Shown here piece after piece: positions 1 through 11,902 of a stretch of 64,000 nucleotides of DNA. The notes beneath the pieces were generated by a model. The model saw nothing but the letters and a program-made list of their open reading frames with translations. It was not told where the DNA came from and searched no databases. The translations under genes were made by a program, and so were the position numbers. The DNA comes from Prevotella sp. (GTDB lineage Bacteria; Bacteroidota; Bacteroidia; Bacteroidales; Bacteroidaceae): the NCBI GenBank assembly GCA_017557405.1, contig JAFYYV010000009.1:1-64000 (forward strand), written 5' to 3'. How positions within the stretch are numbered: the stretch's first letter is position 1; each line of letters begins with the position of its first letter.

Positions 1-291
1 AAGCCCTTCAAGAAGTTCAAGGCTTCTATCTACGTCCTGAAGAAGGAAGAGGGTGGCCGTCACACTCCGTTCGGCAACAAGTATCGTCCTCAGTTCTACC
101 TCCGCACCATGGACTGCACGGGTGAGATCACTCTGCCCGCAGGCGTTGAGATGGTGATGCCCGGTGACAACGTGGAGATCCAGGTTGAGTTGATCTACGC
201 TGTTGCTCTGAACCCCGGTCTGCGTTTCGCTATCCGTGAAGGTGGCCGCACCGTTGGTTCTGGTCAGATCACAGAGGTTTACGAGGATTAA
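1..291 (+). CDS. tuf: Elongation factor Tu, C-terminal part (5' end outside window)
   Basis: The frame is open from base 1 to the TAA at 289-291 and encodes the last 96 residues of EF-Tu, the GTPase that delivers aminoacyl-tRNA to the ribosome. What is seen is the C-terminal beta-barrel (domain III), with the conserved RTMDCTG stretch and the near-terminal GRTVGSGQ motif of this family. The GTPase domain lies upstream of the window. Its position before tRNA-Trp, secE and nusG is the standard Bacteroidota order. A GC-rich hairpin follows 53 bases after the stop. Confidence 0.97.
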   Translation, partial: KPFKKFKASIYVLKKEEGGRHTPFGNKYRPQFYLRTMDCTGEITLPAGVEMVMPGDNVEIQVELIYAVALNPGLRFAIREGGRTVGSGQITEVYED

Positions 292-302
292 TACCTCACT
301 CT

Positions 303-338
303 CTAGACATTCTAGAACATCTAGCAAAACTAGATACT
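303..338. repeat. Four CTAG-anchored 9-bp units
   Basis: CTAG occurs at 303, 312, 321 and 330, an exact 9-bp period, between the tuf stop and the following hairpin. The five bases between the CTAGs vary. CTAG is generally a rare tetranucleotide in bacterial DNA, so four phased copies in 36 bases is not expected by chance. Function unknown. Confidence 0.7.
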
Positions 339-343
339 ATCAG

Positions 344-367
344 AGCCCCCACTCATGGGTGGGGGCT
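344..367 (+). terminator. Hairpin between tuf and tRNA-Trp
   Basis: A perfect 9-bp stem (AGCCCCCAC with GTGGGGGCT) closes a 6-base loop. Only a weak TTACTTA tract follows, so it may be a leaky terminator or an RNA-processing site ahead of the tRNA rather than a full stop. Confidence 0.6.
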
Positions 368-372
368 TACTT

Positions 373-445
373 ACGGGAATAGCTCAGTTGGTAGAGCATC
401 GGTCTCCAAAACCGAGGGTCGTGGGTTCGAGTCCTCCTTCCCGTG
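373..445 (+). tRNA. trpT: tRNA-Trp (anticodon CCA)
   Basis: The 73-base cloverleaf has a 7-bp acceptor stem (ACGGGAA with TTCCCGT), a D arm GCTC/GAGC, a 5-bp anticodon stem TCGGT/ACCGA around the loop CTCCAAA (anticodon CCA), and a T loop TTCGAGT. The discriminator is G445. CCA is not encoded, so the end must be added enzymatically. In my fold the T stem holds a U-C opposition and a G-U pair. It sits 16 bases before secE, the usual Bacteroidota place for this gene. Confidence 0.96.
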
Positions 446-461
446 CTAAACAAAAGATAAT

Positions 462-653
462 ATGTTCAAGAAATTCGTAAATTATTGCAAAGCTTGCTAC
501 GACGAACTTGCAAAGAAAACCACTTGGCCAACACCCAAGGAATTGACTCACACTGCAGTGGTTGTATTATCTGCTTCCCTTATCATTGCATTGGTGGTCT
601 TCCTCATGGACACGTGTTTCCGATGGTTTATGAGTGTAGTTTATCCAGGTTAA
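462..653 (+). CDS. secE: Preprotein translocase subunit SecE
   Basis: This 63-residue protein is the short, single-span form of SecE, which clamps SecY in the inner-membrane Sec channel. It has an amphipathic N-terminal helix with the conserved TTWPTPKE motif (residues 20-27) and one hydrophobic segment (about 32-50). It lies between tRNA-Trp and nusG, the order found across bacteria. Its partner secY is at 45338. Confidence 0.96.
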   Translation: MFKKFVNYCKACYDELAKKTTWPTPKELTHTAVVVLSASLIIALVVFLMDTCFRWFMSVVYPG

Positions 654-665
654 TCTGATTAGAAG

Positions 666-1211
666 ATGGCTGAAACAGGTAAGAATTGGTATGTGCTTCG
701 GGCTGTAAGTGGAAAGGAAGCCAAGGTGAAAGAATACATCGAGGCTGAGATGAAACATAACCCGTTGCTGCAGGCTCATGTTTCTCAGGTATTGATACCG
801 ATGGAGAAGCATGCTTCTTTGCGTAATGGCAAGAGGGTGGTCAAAGAGAAGGTCAGCATGGCTGGCTACGTCTTTGTCGAGGCCTCTCTTGTGGGCGACG
901 TGGCTCACACGTTGCGCTTTACGCCCAATGTTTTAGGCTTTCTTGGCGGATTGGATAATCCTTCACCCGTACCACAGGCCGACATCAACCGTATGCTTGG
1001 AAATGCCGAGGAGAGCGAGTTGGTGGATGAAATCAACATCCCCTTCATGGTCAACGAGACAGTGAAAGTTACGGAGGGTCCGTTCAGCGGTTTCAGTGGC
1101 GTCATCGAAGAGGTGAACGCCGAGAAGCACAAGCTGAAGGTGATGGTCAAAATCTTCGGGCGCAAAACGCCCCTGGAGTTGGGTTTCATGCAAGTCGAGA
1201 AAGAAGGTTGA
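666..1211 (+). CDS. nusG: Transcription antitermination factor NusG
   Basis: This 181-residue protein has the N-terminal NGN domain (NWYVLRAVSGKE near the start, GYVFVEASL in the middle) that binds the RNA polymerase clamp, and a C-terminal KOW domain (VTEGPFSGFSGVIEEV) that contacts S10 or Rho. Length is normal for the family. It starts 12 bases after secE. NusG links transcription with translation through S10, which is also encoded in this window. Confidence 0.97.
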   Translation: MAETGKNWYVLRAVSGKEAKVKEYIEAEMKHNPLLQAHVSQVLIPMEKHASLRNGKRVVKEKVSMAGYVFVEASLVGDVAHTLRFTPNVLGFLGGLDNPSPVPQADINRMLGNAEESELVDEINIPFMVNETVKVTEGPFSGFSGVIEEVNAEKHKLKVMVKIFGRKTPLELGFMQVEKEG

Positions 1212-1273
1212 TGTGTTGTTACGGACGCATCGGCTTCTTTTATAATTTCAAATTTTAAATATTAACAAAGAAA

Positions 1274-1714
1274 ATGGCTAAAGAAGTTGCTGGATTAATC
1301 AAATTACAGATTAAAGGTGGCGCTGCGAATCCTTCACCTCCCGTAGGTCCCGCTCTGGGTTCGAAGGGTATCAATATCATGGGATTCTGCAAAGAGTTCA
1401 ACGCCAGAACACAGGATAAGGCAGGAAAAATCATCCCTGTTGTTATCACTTACTATACTGATAAGTCGTTCAGCTTCGAACTCAAGACTCCGCCTGCAGC
1501 TGTACAGTTGAAAGAGGCAGCCAAGGTACAGAGCGGATCCGCACAACCCAACCGTCAGAAGGTCGCTTCTGTCACATGGGATCAGGTTCGCGCTATCGCC
1601 GAGGACAAGATGAAAGACTTGAACTGCTTCACAGTTGAATCGGCCATGAAGCTTGTTGCCGGTACTGCTCGCAGTATGGGTATAACTGTTAAAGGGGACT
1701 TCCCTGGTGAATAA
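1274..1714 (+). CDS. rplK: 50S ribosomal protein L11
   Basis: The 146-residue protein has the L11 N-terminal proline-rich motif ([14 protein letters not shown]) and the C-terminal rRNA-binding region ending near ARSMGI. L11 builds the GTPase-associated centre with 23S rRNA. It opens the rplK-rplA-rplJ-rplL group. The 62-base spacer from nusG is AT-rich and shows no clear promoter of the Bacteroidota type. Confidence 0.98.
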   Translation: MAKEVAGLIKLQIKGGAANPSPPVGPALGSKGINIMGFCKEFNARTQDKAGKIIPVVITYYTDKSFSFELKTPPAAVQLKEAAKVQSGSAQPNRQKVASVTWDQVRAIAEDKMKDLNCFTVESAMKLVAGTARSMGITVKGDFPGE

Positions 1715-1736
1715 ACTATAAACTTCAATTAAGAAA

Positions 1737-2429
1737 ATGAGTAAACTGACAAAAAATCAAAAATCAGTAGCTGACAAGGTTGAAGCAGGGAAGATGTACA
1801 CACTCAAAGAGGCAACCGAACTGGTCAAGGAAATCACCACGACCAAATTCGATGCTTCTGTTGACATTGATGTACGACTGGGTGTTGACCCGCGTAAAGC
1901 CAACCAGATGGTTCGTGGCGTTGTGTCGCTGCCGAACGGAACTGGTAAGGTGACGCGTGTGCTCGCTCTCTGTACTCCTGATCAGGAAGCCGCCGCCAAG
2001 GAAGCTGGTGCTGATTATGTAGGTCTTGACGAATACATCGACAAGATCAAAGGTGGATGGACAGATGTTGATGTTATCATCACAATGCCCTCTTGCATGG
2101 GTAAAGTTGGCCCTCTGGGTCGTGTGCTCGGTCCTCGTGGCTTGATGCCTAACCCCAAGAGTGGTACTGTTACTATGGATGTCGCTAAGGCAGTGAAGGA
2201 AGTGAAGCAAGGTAAGATCGACTTCAAGGTAGACAAGGCTGGTATTATCCACACATCTATCGGTAAGGTGTCGATGAGTTCCGATGCTCTTTATGGCAAC
2301 GCCAAAGAGTTCGTCAACACGGTTATCAAGCTGAAGCCTGCTGCTGCTAAGGGTACATATCTCAAGAGTATCTTTATCTCGAGCACTATGAGTAAGGGTA
2401 TCAAGGTTGATCCTAAATCAGTAGAGTAA
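1737..2429 (+). CDS. rplA: 50S ribosomal protein L1
   Basis: The 230-residue protein carries the L1 signature region ([17 protein letters not shown]). L1 forms the mobile stalk at the E site and in other bacteria represses its own L11-L1 mRNA. It follows rplK by 22 bases and precedes rplJ by 19, so the three genes are probably one transcript. Confidence 0.98.
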   Translation: MSKLTKNQKSVADKVEAGKMYTLKEATELVKEITTTKFDASVDIDVRLGVDPRKANQMVRGVVSLPNGTGKVTRVLALCTPDQEAAAKEAGADYVGLDEYIDKIKGGWTDVDVIITMPSCMGKVGPLGRVLGPRGLMPNPKSGTVTMDVAKAVKEVKQGKIDFKVDKAGIIHTSIGKVSMSSDALYGNAKEFVNTVIKLKPAAAKGTYLKSIFISSTMSKGIKVDPKSVE

Positions 2430-2448
2430 CTCAAAAACGTTTGGAAAG

Positions 2449-2970
2449 ATGAGAAAAGAAGTTAAAGATACTATCATTGTTGAGCTTGGAGAGAAGTTGA
2501 AGGAGTATCCGCATTTCTACGTGGTGGACATCACCGGTTTGAATGCAGGTGATACAAGTGAACTTCGTCGCAAGTGTTTCAAGAACGAAATCAAGATGAT
2601 CGTTGTGAAGAACAAACTGCTTCACAAGGCTTTCGAGGCTAGCGACATCGATTTCGAACCTTTGTACAGCACTTTGAAAGGCAACACGGCTCTGATGTTC
2701 ACAAAGTCAGCCAACGTGCCCGCCAAACTGCTGAAGGACTATAAGAGCAAGAAAAAGGAAATCCCCGCTTTGAAGGCTGCTTATGCTGAGGAAGGCATCT
2801 TCGTCGGCGCCGACAAGCTGGATGAACTTTGTGCTATCAAGAGCAAGACTGAACTTATCGCCGACGTTGTGGCTTTGCTGCAGTCTCCTATCAAGAACGT
2901 TGTTTCTGGTTTGAATGCAGGTGGTAAGGTCCACGGCTTGCTTGACGCAATCGCTGAGCGTAACAAATAA
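2449..2970 (+). CDS. rplJ: 50S ribosomal protein L10
   Basis: The 173-residue protein matches L10, the base of the L7/L12 stalk (N-terminal VVDITGLNAGDTSELRRK, middle GNTALMF). Residues after about 140 form the helix on which L7/L12 dimers assemble. The spacer before it is only 19 bases, too short for the long L10 leader known from E. coli, so control of stalk-protein synthesis must differ here or lie inside rplA. Confidence 0.97.
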   Translation: MRKEVKDTIIVELGEKLKEYPHFYVVDITGLNAGDTSELRRKCFKNEIKMIVVKNKLLHKAFEASDIDFEPLYSTLKGNTALMFTKSANVPAKLLKDYKSKKKEIPALKAAYAEEGIFVGADKLDELCAIKSKTELIADVVALLQSPIKNVVSGLNAGGKVHGLLDAIAERNK

Positions 2971-3022
2971 GCGAGAGATTTAGTAACATTAACATTAAAA
3001 ACAATTAAAACATTTAAATAAA

Positions 3023-3400
3023 ATGGCAGATATTAAAGCTATTGCAGAAGAGTTGGTAAACCTTACTGTGAAAGAAGTTAACGAGTTGGCACAGGTCCTG
3101 AAGGACGAGTATGGTATTGAGCCCGCTGCTGCAGCTGTTGCTGTGGCTGCTGGTCCTGCTGCTGGTGCAGCCCCCGCTGAGGAAGAGAAGACATCTTTCG
3201 ATGTTGTCCTCGCTGAAGTTGGCGCTACCAAGCTCCAGGTCGTGAAGGCTGTGAAAGAGGCTTGCGGTCTCGGTTTGAAAGAGGCCAAGGATCTCGTGGA
3301 CGGCGCTCCCGCTACTATCAAGGAAGGTCTCTCTAAGGACGAGGCTGAGAACTTGAAGAAGGCTATCGAGGAAGCTGGTGCCAAGGTTGAGCTCAAGTAA
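3023..3400 (+). CDS. rplL: 50S ribosomal protein L7/L12
   Basis: The 125-residue acidic protein has the L12 plan: an N-terminal dimerisation helix, an Ala/Pro/Gly-rich hinge (about residues 36-54), and a C-terminal domain with [16 protein letters not shown] that recruits translational GTPases. It ends with VELK. A hairpin with a T tract lies 30 bases after the stop, ahead of rpoB. Confidence 0.98.
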   Translation: MADIKAIAEELVNLTVKEVNELAQVLKDEYGIEPAAAAVAVAAGPAAGAAPAEEEKTSFDVVLAEVGATKLQVVKAVKEACGLGLKEAKDLVDGAPATIKEGLSKDEAENLKKAIEEAGAKVELK

Positions 3401-3429
3401 TCGAACTTTTGATTTCTTTTTGAAAATAC

Positions 3430-3467
3430 GGTTAGGATCTTCCCAGTCGGTTGGTCCTAACCTTTTT
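3430..3467 (+). terminator. Attenuator between rplL and rpoB
   Basis: GGTTAGGA at 3430 pairs perfectly with TCCTAACC at 3455 and is followed at once by five Ts. With rpoB starting at 3532 and no promoter visible between, this is best read as a partial terminator that lowers rpoBC expression relative to the ribosomal genes, as at the same place in E. coli. Confidence 0.75.
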
Positions 3468-3531
3468 GTGTCTTTCGGCTGTAAATGCCGCGTTTTTTCC
3501 AAATTAGTCATAATCAGACCAATTATTTATA

Positions 3532-6500
3532 ATGGCTTCAAAACTTGTTGATAACAGAATTAATTTTGCCAGCGTGCATAATCCGATGCCCTATCCGGAT
3601 TTTCTCGATGTGCAGTTGAAGTCTTTCCGAGACTTCTTACAGTTGGATACTCCGCCTGAGGAACGCAAGAACGACGGTTTGTACAAGGTGTTCGCTGAGA
3701 ACTTCCCCATAACCGACACGCGTAATAATTTCGTCCTTGAGTTCCTGGACTACTTTATTGACCCGCCTCGCTACACGATTGAAGAGTGCTTGGAGCGTGG
3801 GTTGACTTACAGCGTACCTTTGAAGGCTAAGATGAAACTGTACTGCACAGATCCTGATCATGAGGATTTCGGTACTGTGACATCTGATGTTTTCCTTGGC
3901 ACTATTCCTTATATGACCCAGAACGGCACGTTCATCATCAATGGTGCAGAGCGTGTGGTTGTGTCTCAGTTGCACCGTTCGCCGGGTGTTTTCTTCGGCC
4001 AGGGTGTTCACGCCAATGGAACAGTGCTTTATTCAGCACGCATCATTCCGTTCAAAGGTTCATGGATTGAATTTGCAACTGACATCAACAACGTGATGTA
4101 TGCCTACATCGATCGTAAGAAGAAGTTGCCTGTCACGACGCTTCTTCGTGCCATCGGTTTCGAGCAGGACAAGGATATCCTGCAGATTTTCGACCTTGCC
4201 GAAGAGGTGAAGGTCAACAAGAAGAACATGAAGGAGGCTATCGGTCGCAAACTTGCTGCTCGTGTGCTGAAGACCTGGAATGAGGACTTCGTCGACGAGG
4301 ACACCGGTGAGGTGGTTTCCATCGAGCGTAACGAGGTTGTCATGGAGCGTGAGACCGAACTGACCACAGAGAACATTGTTGAGATTCTCGAGAGTGGTGC
4401 TTCTTCAGTCCTTCTTCACAAAGATGCCGAGATGGCCAGCAAGTATAGCATCATCTTCAACACTCTGTCCAAGGACCAGAGCAACTCTGAGAAGGAGGCT
4501 GTGCTCTACATCTATCGTCAGCTGCGTAATGCAGATCCTGCTGATGATGCAAGTGCACGCGAGGTGTTCCAAAACCTTTTCTTCTCTGACAAGCGTTATG
4601 ACCTTGGTGAGGTTGGCCGTTATCGTATCAATAAGAAACTCGGTCTCGACACTGATATGAATGTCCGTGTGTTGACAAAGGACGATATCATCGAGATTAT
4701 TAAATACCTGATTCAGCTTGTCAACTCGAATGCTACTGTTGACGATATCGACCACCTGTCGAATCGTCGTGTACGCACTGTTGGTGAGCAGTTGTCGAAT
4801 CAGTTCTCTATCGGTCTGGCACGTATGAGCCGCACCATTCGTGAGCGTATGAACGTTCGCGACAATGAGGTGTTCACTCCTACAGACCTGATCAATGCAA
4901 AGACTATTTCGAGCGTCATCAACTCGTTCTTCGGAACCAACCCGTTGTCGCAGTTCATGGACCAGACCAACCCGTTGGCTGAGGTGACCCACAAGCGTCG
5001 TCTCTCTGCTCTCGGTCCTGGCGGTCTGTCGCGTGAGCGTGCAGGTTTCGAGGTTCGTGACGTTCACTATACTCACTACGGACGTCTCTGCCCGATTGAG
5101 AGCCCTGAAGGTCCGAATATCGGTCTGATTTCTTCGTTGTGTGTCTATGCAACCATCAATGAGCTTGGTTTCATTGAGACTCCTTACCGTAAGGTGATCA
5201 ACAGCAATGTTGATTTGAAGAACGAGGATGTTGTATATCTCACTGCAGAAGAAGAGTCGGAGCACATCATCGGACAAGGTAATGCTCCTTTGAAGGAAGA
5301 CGGTTCGTTCATTCGCACTTATGTGAAGTGCCGCAAGGATGCTGACTTCCCCGTCGTTGATCCTTCTAAGGTGGACCTGATGGACGTGTCTCCCCAGCAG
5401 ATTGCTTCTGTTTCCGCTGGTCTTATCCCGTTCCTTGAGCACGATGATGGTCACCGTGCACTCATGGGATGTAACATGATGCGTCAGGCAGTACCTCTGC
5501 TTCACAATGATGCTCCTATCGTGGGAACAGGATTGGAGAAGCAGGTCTGCGAAGACTCTCGTACCATGATTGTCGCCGAAGGTGAAGGTATCATTGAATA
5601 TGTTGACGCCACCACTATTCGTATCCTCTACGACCGCACTGAAGACGAGGAGTTTGTCAGCTTCGAGCCGGCTTTGAAGGAATACAGAATACCCAAGTTC
5701 CGTCGCACCAATCAGAATATGACCATCGACCTTCGCCCTATCTGCCTGAAAGGTCAGCGTGTGAAGAAGGGCGATATCCTTACCGAAGGTTATGCAACTG
5801 AGAATGGTGAGTTGGCTTTGGGTCGTAACCTCTTGGTGGCATATATGCCTTGGAAGGGTTACAACTACGAGGACGCCATCGTGCTTTCCGAGCGTCTTGT
5901 TCGCGACGATGTCTTGACATCTGTCCACGTTGACGAGTATTCTCTGGATGTTCGTGAGACAAAGCGTGGAATGGAGGAGTTCACCGCTGATATTCCTAAT
6001 GTCAGCGAGGAGGCCACCAAGGATTTGGATGAGAATGGTGTCATTCGTGTCGGTGCTCGTGTCGAGCCAGGCGATATCCTGATTGGTAAGATCTCCCCGA
6101 AGGGTGAAAGCGATCCTTCTCCTGAAGAGAAACTGCTTCGTGCCATCTTCGGTGACAAGGCCGGTGATGTGAAGGATTCTTCACTGAAGGCCAATCCTTC
6201 TCTTTCTGGTGTCGTCATCGACAAGAAACTCTTCTCGCGTGCCATCAAGACTCGTGAGTCAAAGAAGCAGGATAAGCTCCTGTTGGCCAAGATTGACGAG
6301 GAGTATGAGGCAAAGAATAACGACTTGAAGGACATTCTTGTCGATAAGTTGTTGATCCTCACCGAGGGTAAGACCTGTCAGGGCGTGAAGGATTACACAG
6401 GTGCCGAGGTTATCACGAAAGGTAGCAAGTTCACTGCTGCCATCTTGAAGAACCCCACACTCGAATATGATGGCATTCAGTCGAACGACTGGACTGGTGA

Positions 6501-7350
6501 CGAGCATACTGATATGCTCATCCAGAAGCTCATCATGAACTACATCCGCAAGTACAAGCTTCTTGATGCCGAAATCAAGCGCCGCAAGTTTGCCATCACC
6601 ATCGGTGACGAACTGCCCTCAGGCATTCTGCAGATGGCCAAGGTTTACGTGGCTAAGAAACGTAAGATTGGCGTCGGTGACAAGTTGGCTGGTCGCCACG
6701 GTAACAAAGGTATCGTCTCTAAAGTGGTTCGCATGGAAGACATGCCGTTCCTTGAGGATGGTCGTCCCGTCGACTTGGTGCTCAACCCGCTGGGTGTGCC
6801 CTCTCGTATGAATCTTGGACAGATATTCGAGGCCATTCTTGGTGCTGCCGGTCGCAAACTGGGTGTCAAGTTCGCCACTCCTATTTTTGATGGTGCTAAA
6901 CTCGATGATCTTTCTGAGTGGACCGACAAGGCTGGTTTGCCTCACCTTTGCTCTACACGTCTCTATGATGGTGAGACAGGTGAGCAGTTCGACCAACCTG
7001 CAACGGTGGGTGTGACATACTTCTTGAAACTCGGCCACATGGTTGAAGACAAGATGCACGCACGTTCCATTGGTCCGTACAGTCTCATCACCCAACAGCC
7101 ACTTGGTGGTAAAGCTCAGTTTGGTGGTCAGCGTTTCGGAGAGATGGAGGTCTGGGCACTCGAGGCATTCGGTGCTTCTCATGTGCTTCAGGAGATCCTT
7201 ACCATCAAGTCCGATGATACTGTGGGTCGTTCAAAGGCTTACGAAGCTATTGTCAAGGGCGATCCTATGCCAACTCCGGGAATCCCCGAGTCTCTCAATG
7301 TGTTGTTGCACGAACTCCGTGGTCTTGGACTCAGCATCAAACTCGACTAA
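3532..7350 (+). CDS. rpoB: DNA-directed RNA polymerase subunit beta
   Basis: The 1272-residue protein is the full-length beta subunit. The rifampicin pocket is visible at about residues 465-500 ([19 protein letters not shown] and SALGPGGL) with the susceptible-type D, H and S residues. The segment [16 protein letters not shown] follows. The C-terminal clamp region ends [11 protein letters not shown]. It pairs with rpoC 43 bases downstream. There is no frameshift or truncation. Confidence 0.99.
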   Translation: MASKLVDNRINFASVHNPMPYPDFLDVQLKSFRDFLQLDTPPEERKNDGLYKVFAENFPITDTRNNFVLEFLDYFIDPPRYTIEECLERGLTYSVPLKAKMKLYCTDPDHEDFGTVTSDVFLGTIPYMTQNGTFIINGAERVVVSQLHRSPGVFFGQGVHANGTVLYSARIIPFKGSWIEFATDINNVMYAYIDRKKKLPVTTLLRAIGFEQDKDILQIFDLAEEVKVNKKNMKEAIGRKLAARVLKTWNEDFVDEDTGEVVSIERNEVVMERETELTTENIVEILESGASSVLLHKDAEMASKYSIIFNTLSKDQSNSEKEAVLYIYRQLRNADPADDASAREVFQNLFFSDKRYDLGEVGRYRINKKLGLDTDMNVRVLTKDDIIEIIKYLIQLVNSNATVDDIDHLSNRRVRTVGEQLSNQFSIGLARMSRTIRERMNVRDNEVFTPTDLINAKTISSVINSFFGTNPLSQFMDQTNPLAEVTHKRRLSALGPGGLSRERAGFEVRDVHYTHYGRLCPIESPEGPNIGLISSLCVYATINELGFIETPYRKVINSNVDLKNEDVVYLTAEEESEHIIGQGNAPLKEDGSFIRTYVKCRKDADFPVVDPSKVDLMDVSPQQIASVSAGLIPFLEHDDGHRALMGCNMMRQAVPLLHNDAPIVGTGLEKQVCEDSRTMIVAEGEGIIEYVDATTIRILYDRTEDEEFVSFEPALKEYRIPKFRRTNQNMTIDLRPICLKGQRVKKGDILTEGYATENGELALGRNLLVAYMPWKGYNYEDAIVLSERLVRDDVLTSVHVDEYSLDVRETKRGMEEFTADIPNVSEEATKDLDENGVIRVGARVEPGDILIGKISPKGESDPSPEEKLLRAIFGDKAGDVKDSSLKANPSLSGVVIDKKLFSRAIKTRESKKQDKLLLAKIDEEYEAKNNDLKDILVDKLLILTEGKTCQGVKDYTGAEVITKGSKFTAAILKNPTLEYDGIQSNDWTGDEHTDMLIQKLIMNYIRKYKLLDAEIKRRKFAITIGDELPSGILQMAKVYVAKKRKIGVGDKLAGRHGNKGIVSKVVRMEDMPFLEDGRPVDLVLNPLGVPSRMNLGQIFEAILGAAGRKLGVKFATPIFDGAKLDDLSEWTDKAGLPHLCSTRLYDGETGEQFDQPATVGVTYFLKLGHMVEDKMHARSIGPYSLITQQPLGGKAQFGGQRFGEMEVWALEAFGASHVLQEILTIKSDDTVGRSKAYEAIVKGDPMPTPGIPESLNVLLHELRGLGLSIKLD

Positions 7351-7393
7351 GCGAATTTGTCATTAGGAATTAGTAATTAGCAATTACAGAAAC

Positions 7394-10300
7394 ATGGCTT
7401 TCAAAAAAGATATTAAGGTAAAGAATAATTTCACGAAGATTACCATCGGTCTTGCTTCGCCTGAGGAGATCCTGGAAAATTCGTTTGGTGAGGTTACCAA
7501 GCCCGAAACCATCAACTATCGTACATACAAGCCCGAGCGTGACGGTCTTTTCTGCGAGCGCATCTTCGGTCCTACTCGTGACTACGAATGTGCTTGTGGT
7601 AAGTATAAGCGCATCCGCTATAAAGGCATTGTCTGCGATCGTTGTGGTGTGGAGGTCACCGAGAAGAAAGTGCGTCGTGAGCGCAGTGGTCACATCGAAT
7701 TGGTGGTACCCGTTGCTCATATCTGGTATTTCCGCAGCCTGCCCAATAAGATTGGTTATTTGCTCGGAATGCCTACCAAGAAACTCGACGCAGTGATCTA
7801 TTATGAGAAGTATGTGGTCATCAAGCCGGGTGCTTTTGAGGGACGCAAGGACGCTGAGGGTAATGAACTCAATGGTTCTCATAAGTTCGATTTGATTTCC
7901 GAGGAGGAATACATCGACATCTTGGATAATCAACTGGATCCCAACAACGATCATCTTGATGATGCCGATCCCAACAAGTTCATCGCCAAGATGGGTGCAG
8001 AGGCCATTTACGACCTTCTGCTCGATCTTGACCTCGATGCTCTTTCCTACGAGTTGCGCGACCGTGCCAACAACGATTCTGCACAGCAACGCAAGACTGA
8101 GGCCTTGAAGCGCCTGCAGGTGGTCGAGGCTTTCCGTAGCAGCAAGGAACTCAACCATCCCGAGTGGATGATTATGAAGATCATTCCTGTCACCCCGCCC
8201 GAGCTTCGTCCTCTGGTACCGCTCGATGGTGGACGCTTTGCTACGTCCGACCTCAACGACCTCTATCGTCGCGTCATCATCCGTAACAATCGCCTGAAGA
8301 GATTGGTGGAAATCAAGGCTCCTGAGGTGATTCTCCGCAACGAAAAGCGTATGCTTCAAGAGGCTGTCGACTCTTTGTTCGATAACTCTCGTAAGTCAAG
8401 TGCTGTGAAGAGCGAGTCGAATCGTCCTTTGAAGTCACTCTCTGATTCTCTGAAGGGTAAGCAGGGACGTTTCCGTCAGAACTTGCTGGGTAAGCGTGTC
8501 GACTATTCCGCTCGTTCGGTTATCGTCGTAGGTCCTGAGTTGAAGATGGGTGAGTGCGGTCTGCCTAAGTTGATGGCTGCCGAGCTCTACAAACCATTCA
8601 TCATCCGCAAGCTCATCGAGCGTGGTATCGTGAAGACCGTGAAGTCGGCCAAGAAGATTGTGGACCGTCGTGAGCCCGTCATCTGGGACATTCTCGAGAA
8701 TGTCATGAAGGGACACCCCGTGCTCCTCAACCGTGCTCCTACACTTCACCGTTTGGGTATCCAGGCATTCCAGCCGAAACTCATTGAGGGTAAGGCCATT
8801 CAGCTTCATCCGCTGGCTTGTACGGCGTTCAATGCCGACTTCGACGGTGACCAGATGGCTGTCCACCTTCCTCTTTCCAATGAGGCTGTGCTCGAGGCCC
8901 AGATCCTGATGCTTCAGAGTCACAACATCCTGAATCCTGCCAATGGTGCTCCTATCACAGTGCCTTCTCAGGACATGGTACTCGGACTCTATTACATCAC
9001 GAAGATGCGTCCAGGTGCCAAGGGACAAGGTCTTACTTTCTACGGACCCGAGGAAGCAATCATTGCCAAGAACGAAGGTAAATGCGACCTCCATGCTCCT
9101 GTGAAGGTCCTCATCGATGATATTGTGAATGGACAGAAGGTTCGCCACATGGTGGAGACCACTGTCGGACGTGTCATCGTCAATGGCATCATTCCTCAGG
9201 AAGTGGGCTTCTTCAACGATGTCATCTCGAAGAAGACATTGCGCAGCATCATCGCCAACGTGATCAAGCAGGTTGGTATGGCTCGCGCTTGCGAGTTCCT
9301 CGATGGTATCAAGAACCTTGGTTACCGCATGGCTTACGTGGCTGGTCTTTCCTTCAACCTTGACGATATCATCGTGCCGCCCGAGAAGGAAGGCATTGTG
9401 GCCAAGGGCCAGAAGGAGGTCGATGAGATTCAGGCCAACTACGACATGGGTTTCATCACCGACAACGAGCGTTACAACCAGGTTATTGATGCCTGGACTC
9501 ACGTGAACAACGAACTCGGCGATATCCTCTTGAAGGAGATGACCGAGGCCGACCAAGGATTCAATGCCGTTTACATGATGCTCGACTCAGGTGCTCGTGG
9601 TTCTAAGGACCAGATCAAACAGCTCTCTGGTATGCGTGGTCTGATGGCTAAGCCTCAGAAGGCAGGTGCCGAGGGTCAGCAGATTATTGAGAACCCCATC
9701 CTGTCCAACTTCAAGGAGGGTATGTCGGTGCTCGAATACTTCATCTCTTCTCACGGTGCCCGTAAGGGTTTGGCCGACACGGCTATGAAGACAGCTGACG
9801 CTGGTTATCTGACCCGTCGTCTCGTCGATGTCAGCCATGACGTCATTATCACTGAGGAAGACTGTGGAACGCTTCGCGGACTTGTCTGCACCGCCTTGAA
9901 GAATGGCGATGAGATCATTTCTCCGCTTGGCGAGCGTATCTTGGGACGTGTCTCTGTTCACGATATTGTCAATCCTACCACGGGCGAGATCATCTGCTCT
10001 GCTGGTGAGGAGATTACCGAAGACAAGGTGGCCATCATCGAGGCTTCGCCCATCGAAAGCGTCGAGATTCGTTCGGTGCTTACCTGTGAGTCGCGTAAGG
10101 GCGTCTGCATGAAGTGTTATGGACGTAACCTCGCCACCCAGCGCATGGTGCAGAAGGGCGAGGCTGTCGGTGTGATTGCCGCACAAGCCATTGGTGAGCC
10201 AGGTACACAGCTTACGCTTCGTACCTTCCACGCTGGTGGTGTGGCTGGTAACGCAGCCGCCAATGCAAGCATTGTTGCCAAGAACGACTCTCGCATCGAG

Positions 10301-11722
10301 TTCGATGAGCTTCGCACGGTTCCCTTCGTGGAGAAGACAGGTGAGCTCGACGTCAAGTGCGAGATGGTTGTCAGCCGTCTGGCTGAGATCCGCTTCGTCG
10401 ATCCTCACACCAACATCGTACTCTCTACATTGAACGTTCCTTATGGTTCGTCACTCTACAAGAAACATGGTGATGTGGTGAAGCGTGGTGAGATGATTGC
10501 CCGTTGGGACCCCTTCAATGCTGTCATCGTCAGCGAATATGCTGGTACGCTCCGCTTCCGTGATGTGATTGCAGGACAGACCTACAAGGCTGAGACCGAC
10601 GAAACAACAGGTCTTACCGAGAAGATTATCACCGAGTCGAGAGACCATACCAAGGTGCCTACTTGCGACATCCTTGGCAAGAATGGCGAGGTCGTTGGTA
10701 CCTACAACTTCCCCGTGGGTGGTCACGTTGTTGTCGATGATGGGGCTACCATCGAGACAGGACAGACGCTGGTCAAGATTCCACGTGCCGTAGGTGGTGC
10801 TGGTGACATCACTGGTGGTCTGCCTCGTGTCACCGAGCTCTTCGAGGCTCGCAACCCATCGAACCCTGCTGTGGTCAGCGAAATCGATGGTGAGGTAACC
10901 ATGGGTAAGGTGAAGCGTGGTAACCGCGAGATTGTCGTTACGTCGAAGACGGGCGATCAGAAGAAATATCTTGTCTCACTCTCTAAGCAGATTCTGGTGC
11001 AGGAGCACGATGCTGTGCGTGCCGGTACTCCGCTCTCCGATGGTGTCATCACTCCGTCCGACATCTTGGCCATCAAAGGCCCCACTGCTGTTCAGGAGTA
11101 CATCGTTAACGAGGTGCAGGACGTCTATCGTCTGCAGGGTGTGAAGATCAACGACAAGCACTTCGAGATTATCGTTCGTCAGATGATGCGTAAGGTTCAG
11201 ATCAACGATCCGGGTGACACTACCTTCCTTGAGCAAGAGTTGGTTGACAAACTCGACTTCTCTGAAGAGAACGACCGCATCTGGGGTAAGAAGGTTGTCA
11301 TCGACGCTGGTGACTCAGAGAACCTCCAGAAGGGACAGATTGTCACCGCCCGTCGTCTGCGCGATGAGAACTCAAGCCTCAAGCGCCGCGACCTCCGTAC
11401 CGTTCAGGTGCGTGATGCTGTGCCCGCAACTTCTACGCAGATCCTGCAAGGTATCACCCGTGCAGCCCTGCAAACCAAGTCGTTCATGTCAGCCGCATCG
11501 TTCCAGGAGACCACCAAGGTGCTCAACGAAGCCGCCATCCGTGGCAAGCAGGACTACCTCGAGGGAATGAAGGAGAACGTCATTTGTGGACACCTCATCC
11601 CCGCTGGTACAGGACTCCGTGCTTGGGACAAACTTGTTGTCGGCTCACGTGAGGACTATGAGCGCATGCAGGCCAACAAGAAGAATATCATCGATTTCGC
11701 TGAGCAGCCCGTCGTGGAGTAA
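7394..11722 (+). CDS. rpoC: DNA-directed RNA polymerase subunit beta'
   Basis: This 1442-residue protein is the complete beta' subunit. The N-terminal zinc ribbon is seen as [13 protein letters not shown] followed by VCDRCGVEV. The catalytic magnesium loop NADFDGDQ is at residues 480-487. A second cysteine cluster ([11 protein letters not shown]) is near residue 896. Bridge-helix and trigger-loop sequence follow ([17 protein letters not shown]). A strong terminator follows, so the rpoBC transcript ends here and the next 16 kb is independent. Confidence 0.99.
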   Translation: MAFKKDIKVKNNFTKITIGLASPEEILENSFGEVTKPETINYRTYKPERDGLFCERIFGPTRDYECACGKYKRIRYKGIVCDRCGVEVTEKKVRRERSGHIELVVPVAHIWYFRSLPNKIGYLLGMPTKKLDAVIYYEKYVVIKPGAFEGRKDAEGNELNGSHKFDLISEEEYIDILDNQLDPNNDHLDDADPNKFIAKMGAEAIYDLLLDLDLDALSYELRDRANNDSAQQRKTEALKRLQVVEAFRSSKELNHPEWMIMKIIPVTPPELRPLVPLDGGRFATSDLNDLYRRVIIRNNRLKRLVEIKAPEVILRNEKRMLQEAVDSLFDNSRKSSAVKSESNRPLKSLSDSLKGKQGRFRQNLLGKRVDYSARSVIVVGPELKMGECGLPKLMAAELYKPFIIRKLIERGIVKTVKSAKKIVDRREPVIWDILENVMKGHPVLLNRAPTLHRLGIQAFQPKLIEGKAIQLHPLACTAFNADFDGDQMAVHLPLSNEAVLEAQILMLQSHNILNPANGAPITVPSQDMVLGLYYITKMRPGAKGQGLTFYGPEEAIIAKNEGKCDLHAPVKVLIDDIVNGQKVRHMVETTVGRVIVNGIIPQEVGFFNDVISKKTLRSIIANVIKQVGMARACEFLDGIKNLGYRMAYVAGLSFNLDDIIVPPEKEGIVAKGQKEVDEIQANYDMGFITDNERYNQVIDAWTHVNNELGDILLKEMTEADQGFNAVYMMLDSGARGSKDQIKQLSGMRGLMAKPQKAGAEGQQIIENPILSNFKEGMSVLEYFISSHGARKGLADTAMKTADAGYLTRRLVDVSHDVIITEEDCGTLRGLVCTALKNGDEIISPLGERILGRVSVHDIVNPTTGEIICSAGEEITEDKVAIIEASPIESVEIRSVLTCESRKGVCMKCYGRNLATQRMVQKGEAVGVIAAQAIGEPGTQLTLRTFHAGGVAGNAAANASIVAKNDSRIEFDELRTVPFVEKTGELDVKCEMVVSRLAEIRFVDPHTNIVLSTLNVPYGSSLYKKHGDVVKRGEMIARWDPFNAVIVSEYAGTLRFRDVIAGQTYKAETDETTGLTEKIITESRDHTKVPTCDILGKNGEVVGTYNFPVGGHVVVDDGATIETGQTLVKIPRAVGGAGDITGGLPRVTELFEARNPSNPAVVSEIDGEVTMGKVKRGNREIVVTSKTGDQKKYLVSLSKQILVQEHDAVRAGTPLSDGVITPSDILAIKGPTAVQEYIVNEVQDVYRLQGVKINDKHFEIIVRQMMRKVQINDPGDTTFLEQELVDKLDFSEENDRIWGKKVVIDAGDSENLQKGQIVTARRLRDENSSLKRRDLRTVQVRDAVPATSTQILQGITRAALQTKSFMSAASFQETTKVLNEAAIRGKQDYLEGMKENVICGHLIPAGTGLRAWDKLVVGSREDYERMQANKKNIIDFAEQPVVE

Positions 11723-11763
11723 TCCCGTTGTACTCGCGAAATCCATATAAATGCTAAAAGAGG

Positions 11764-11803
11764 GGCGTGGAAGTCAATCGGCTTTCACGCCTTTCTTTTT
11801 TTT
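11764..11803 (+). terminator. Rho-independent terminator of rpoBC
   Basis: A 10-bp stem (GGCGTGGAAG with CTTTCACGCC, one G-U pair) closes an 8-base loop and runs into a T-rich tract to 11803. It is 41 bases after the rpoC stop. Confidence 0.9.
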
Positions 11804-11902
11804 ACCCCCCACGTCTCATTTTTATCGACAAACGGGATTAAATCTTATTTTTTGTTTATTTGTACCAAATAATCTTTAAATTGTTCCATATTTGAAGAAT
11901 AA

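Noticed and set aside
2430-2448. An L10-type leader before rplJ
   Set aside because: The spacer is only 19 bases and cannot hold the known structure.
4405-5928. 507-codon open frame on the minus strand of rpoB
   Set aside because: It lies wholly inside rpoB, has a composition typical of an antisense shadow of a high-bias gene, and shows no family motif or promoter.
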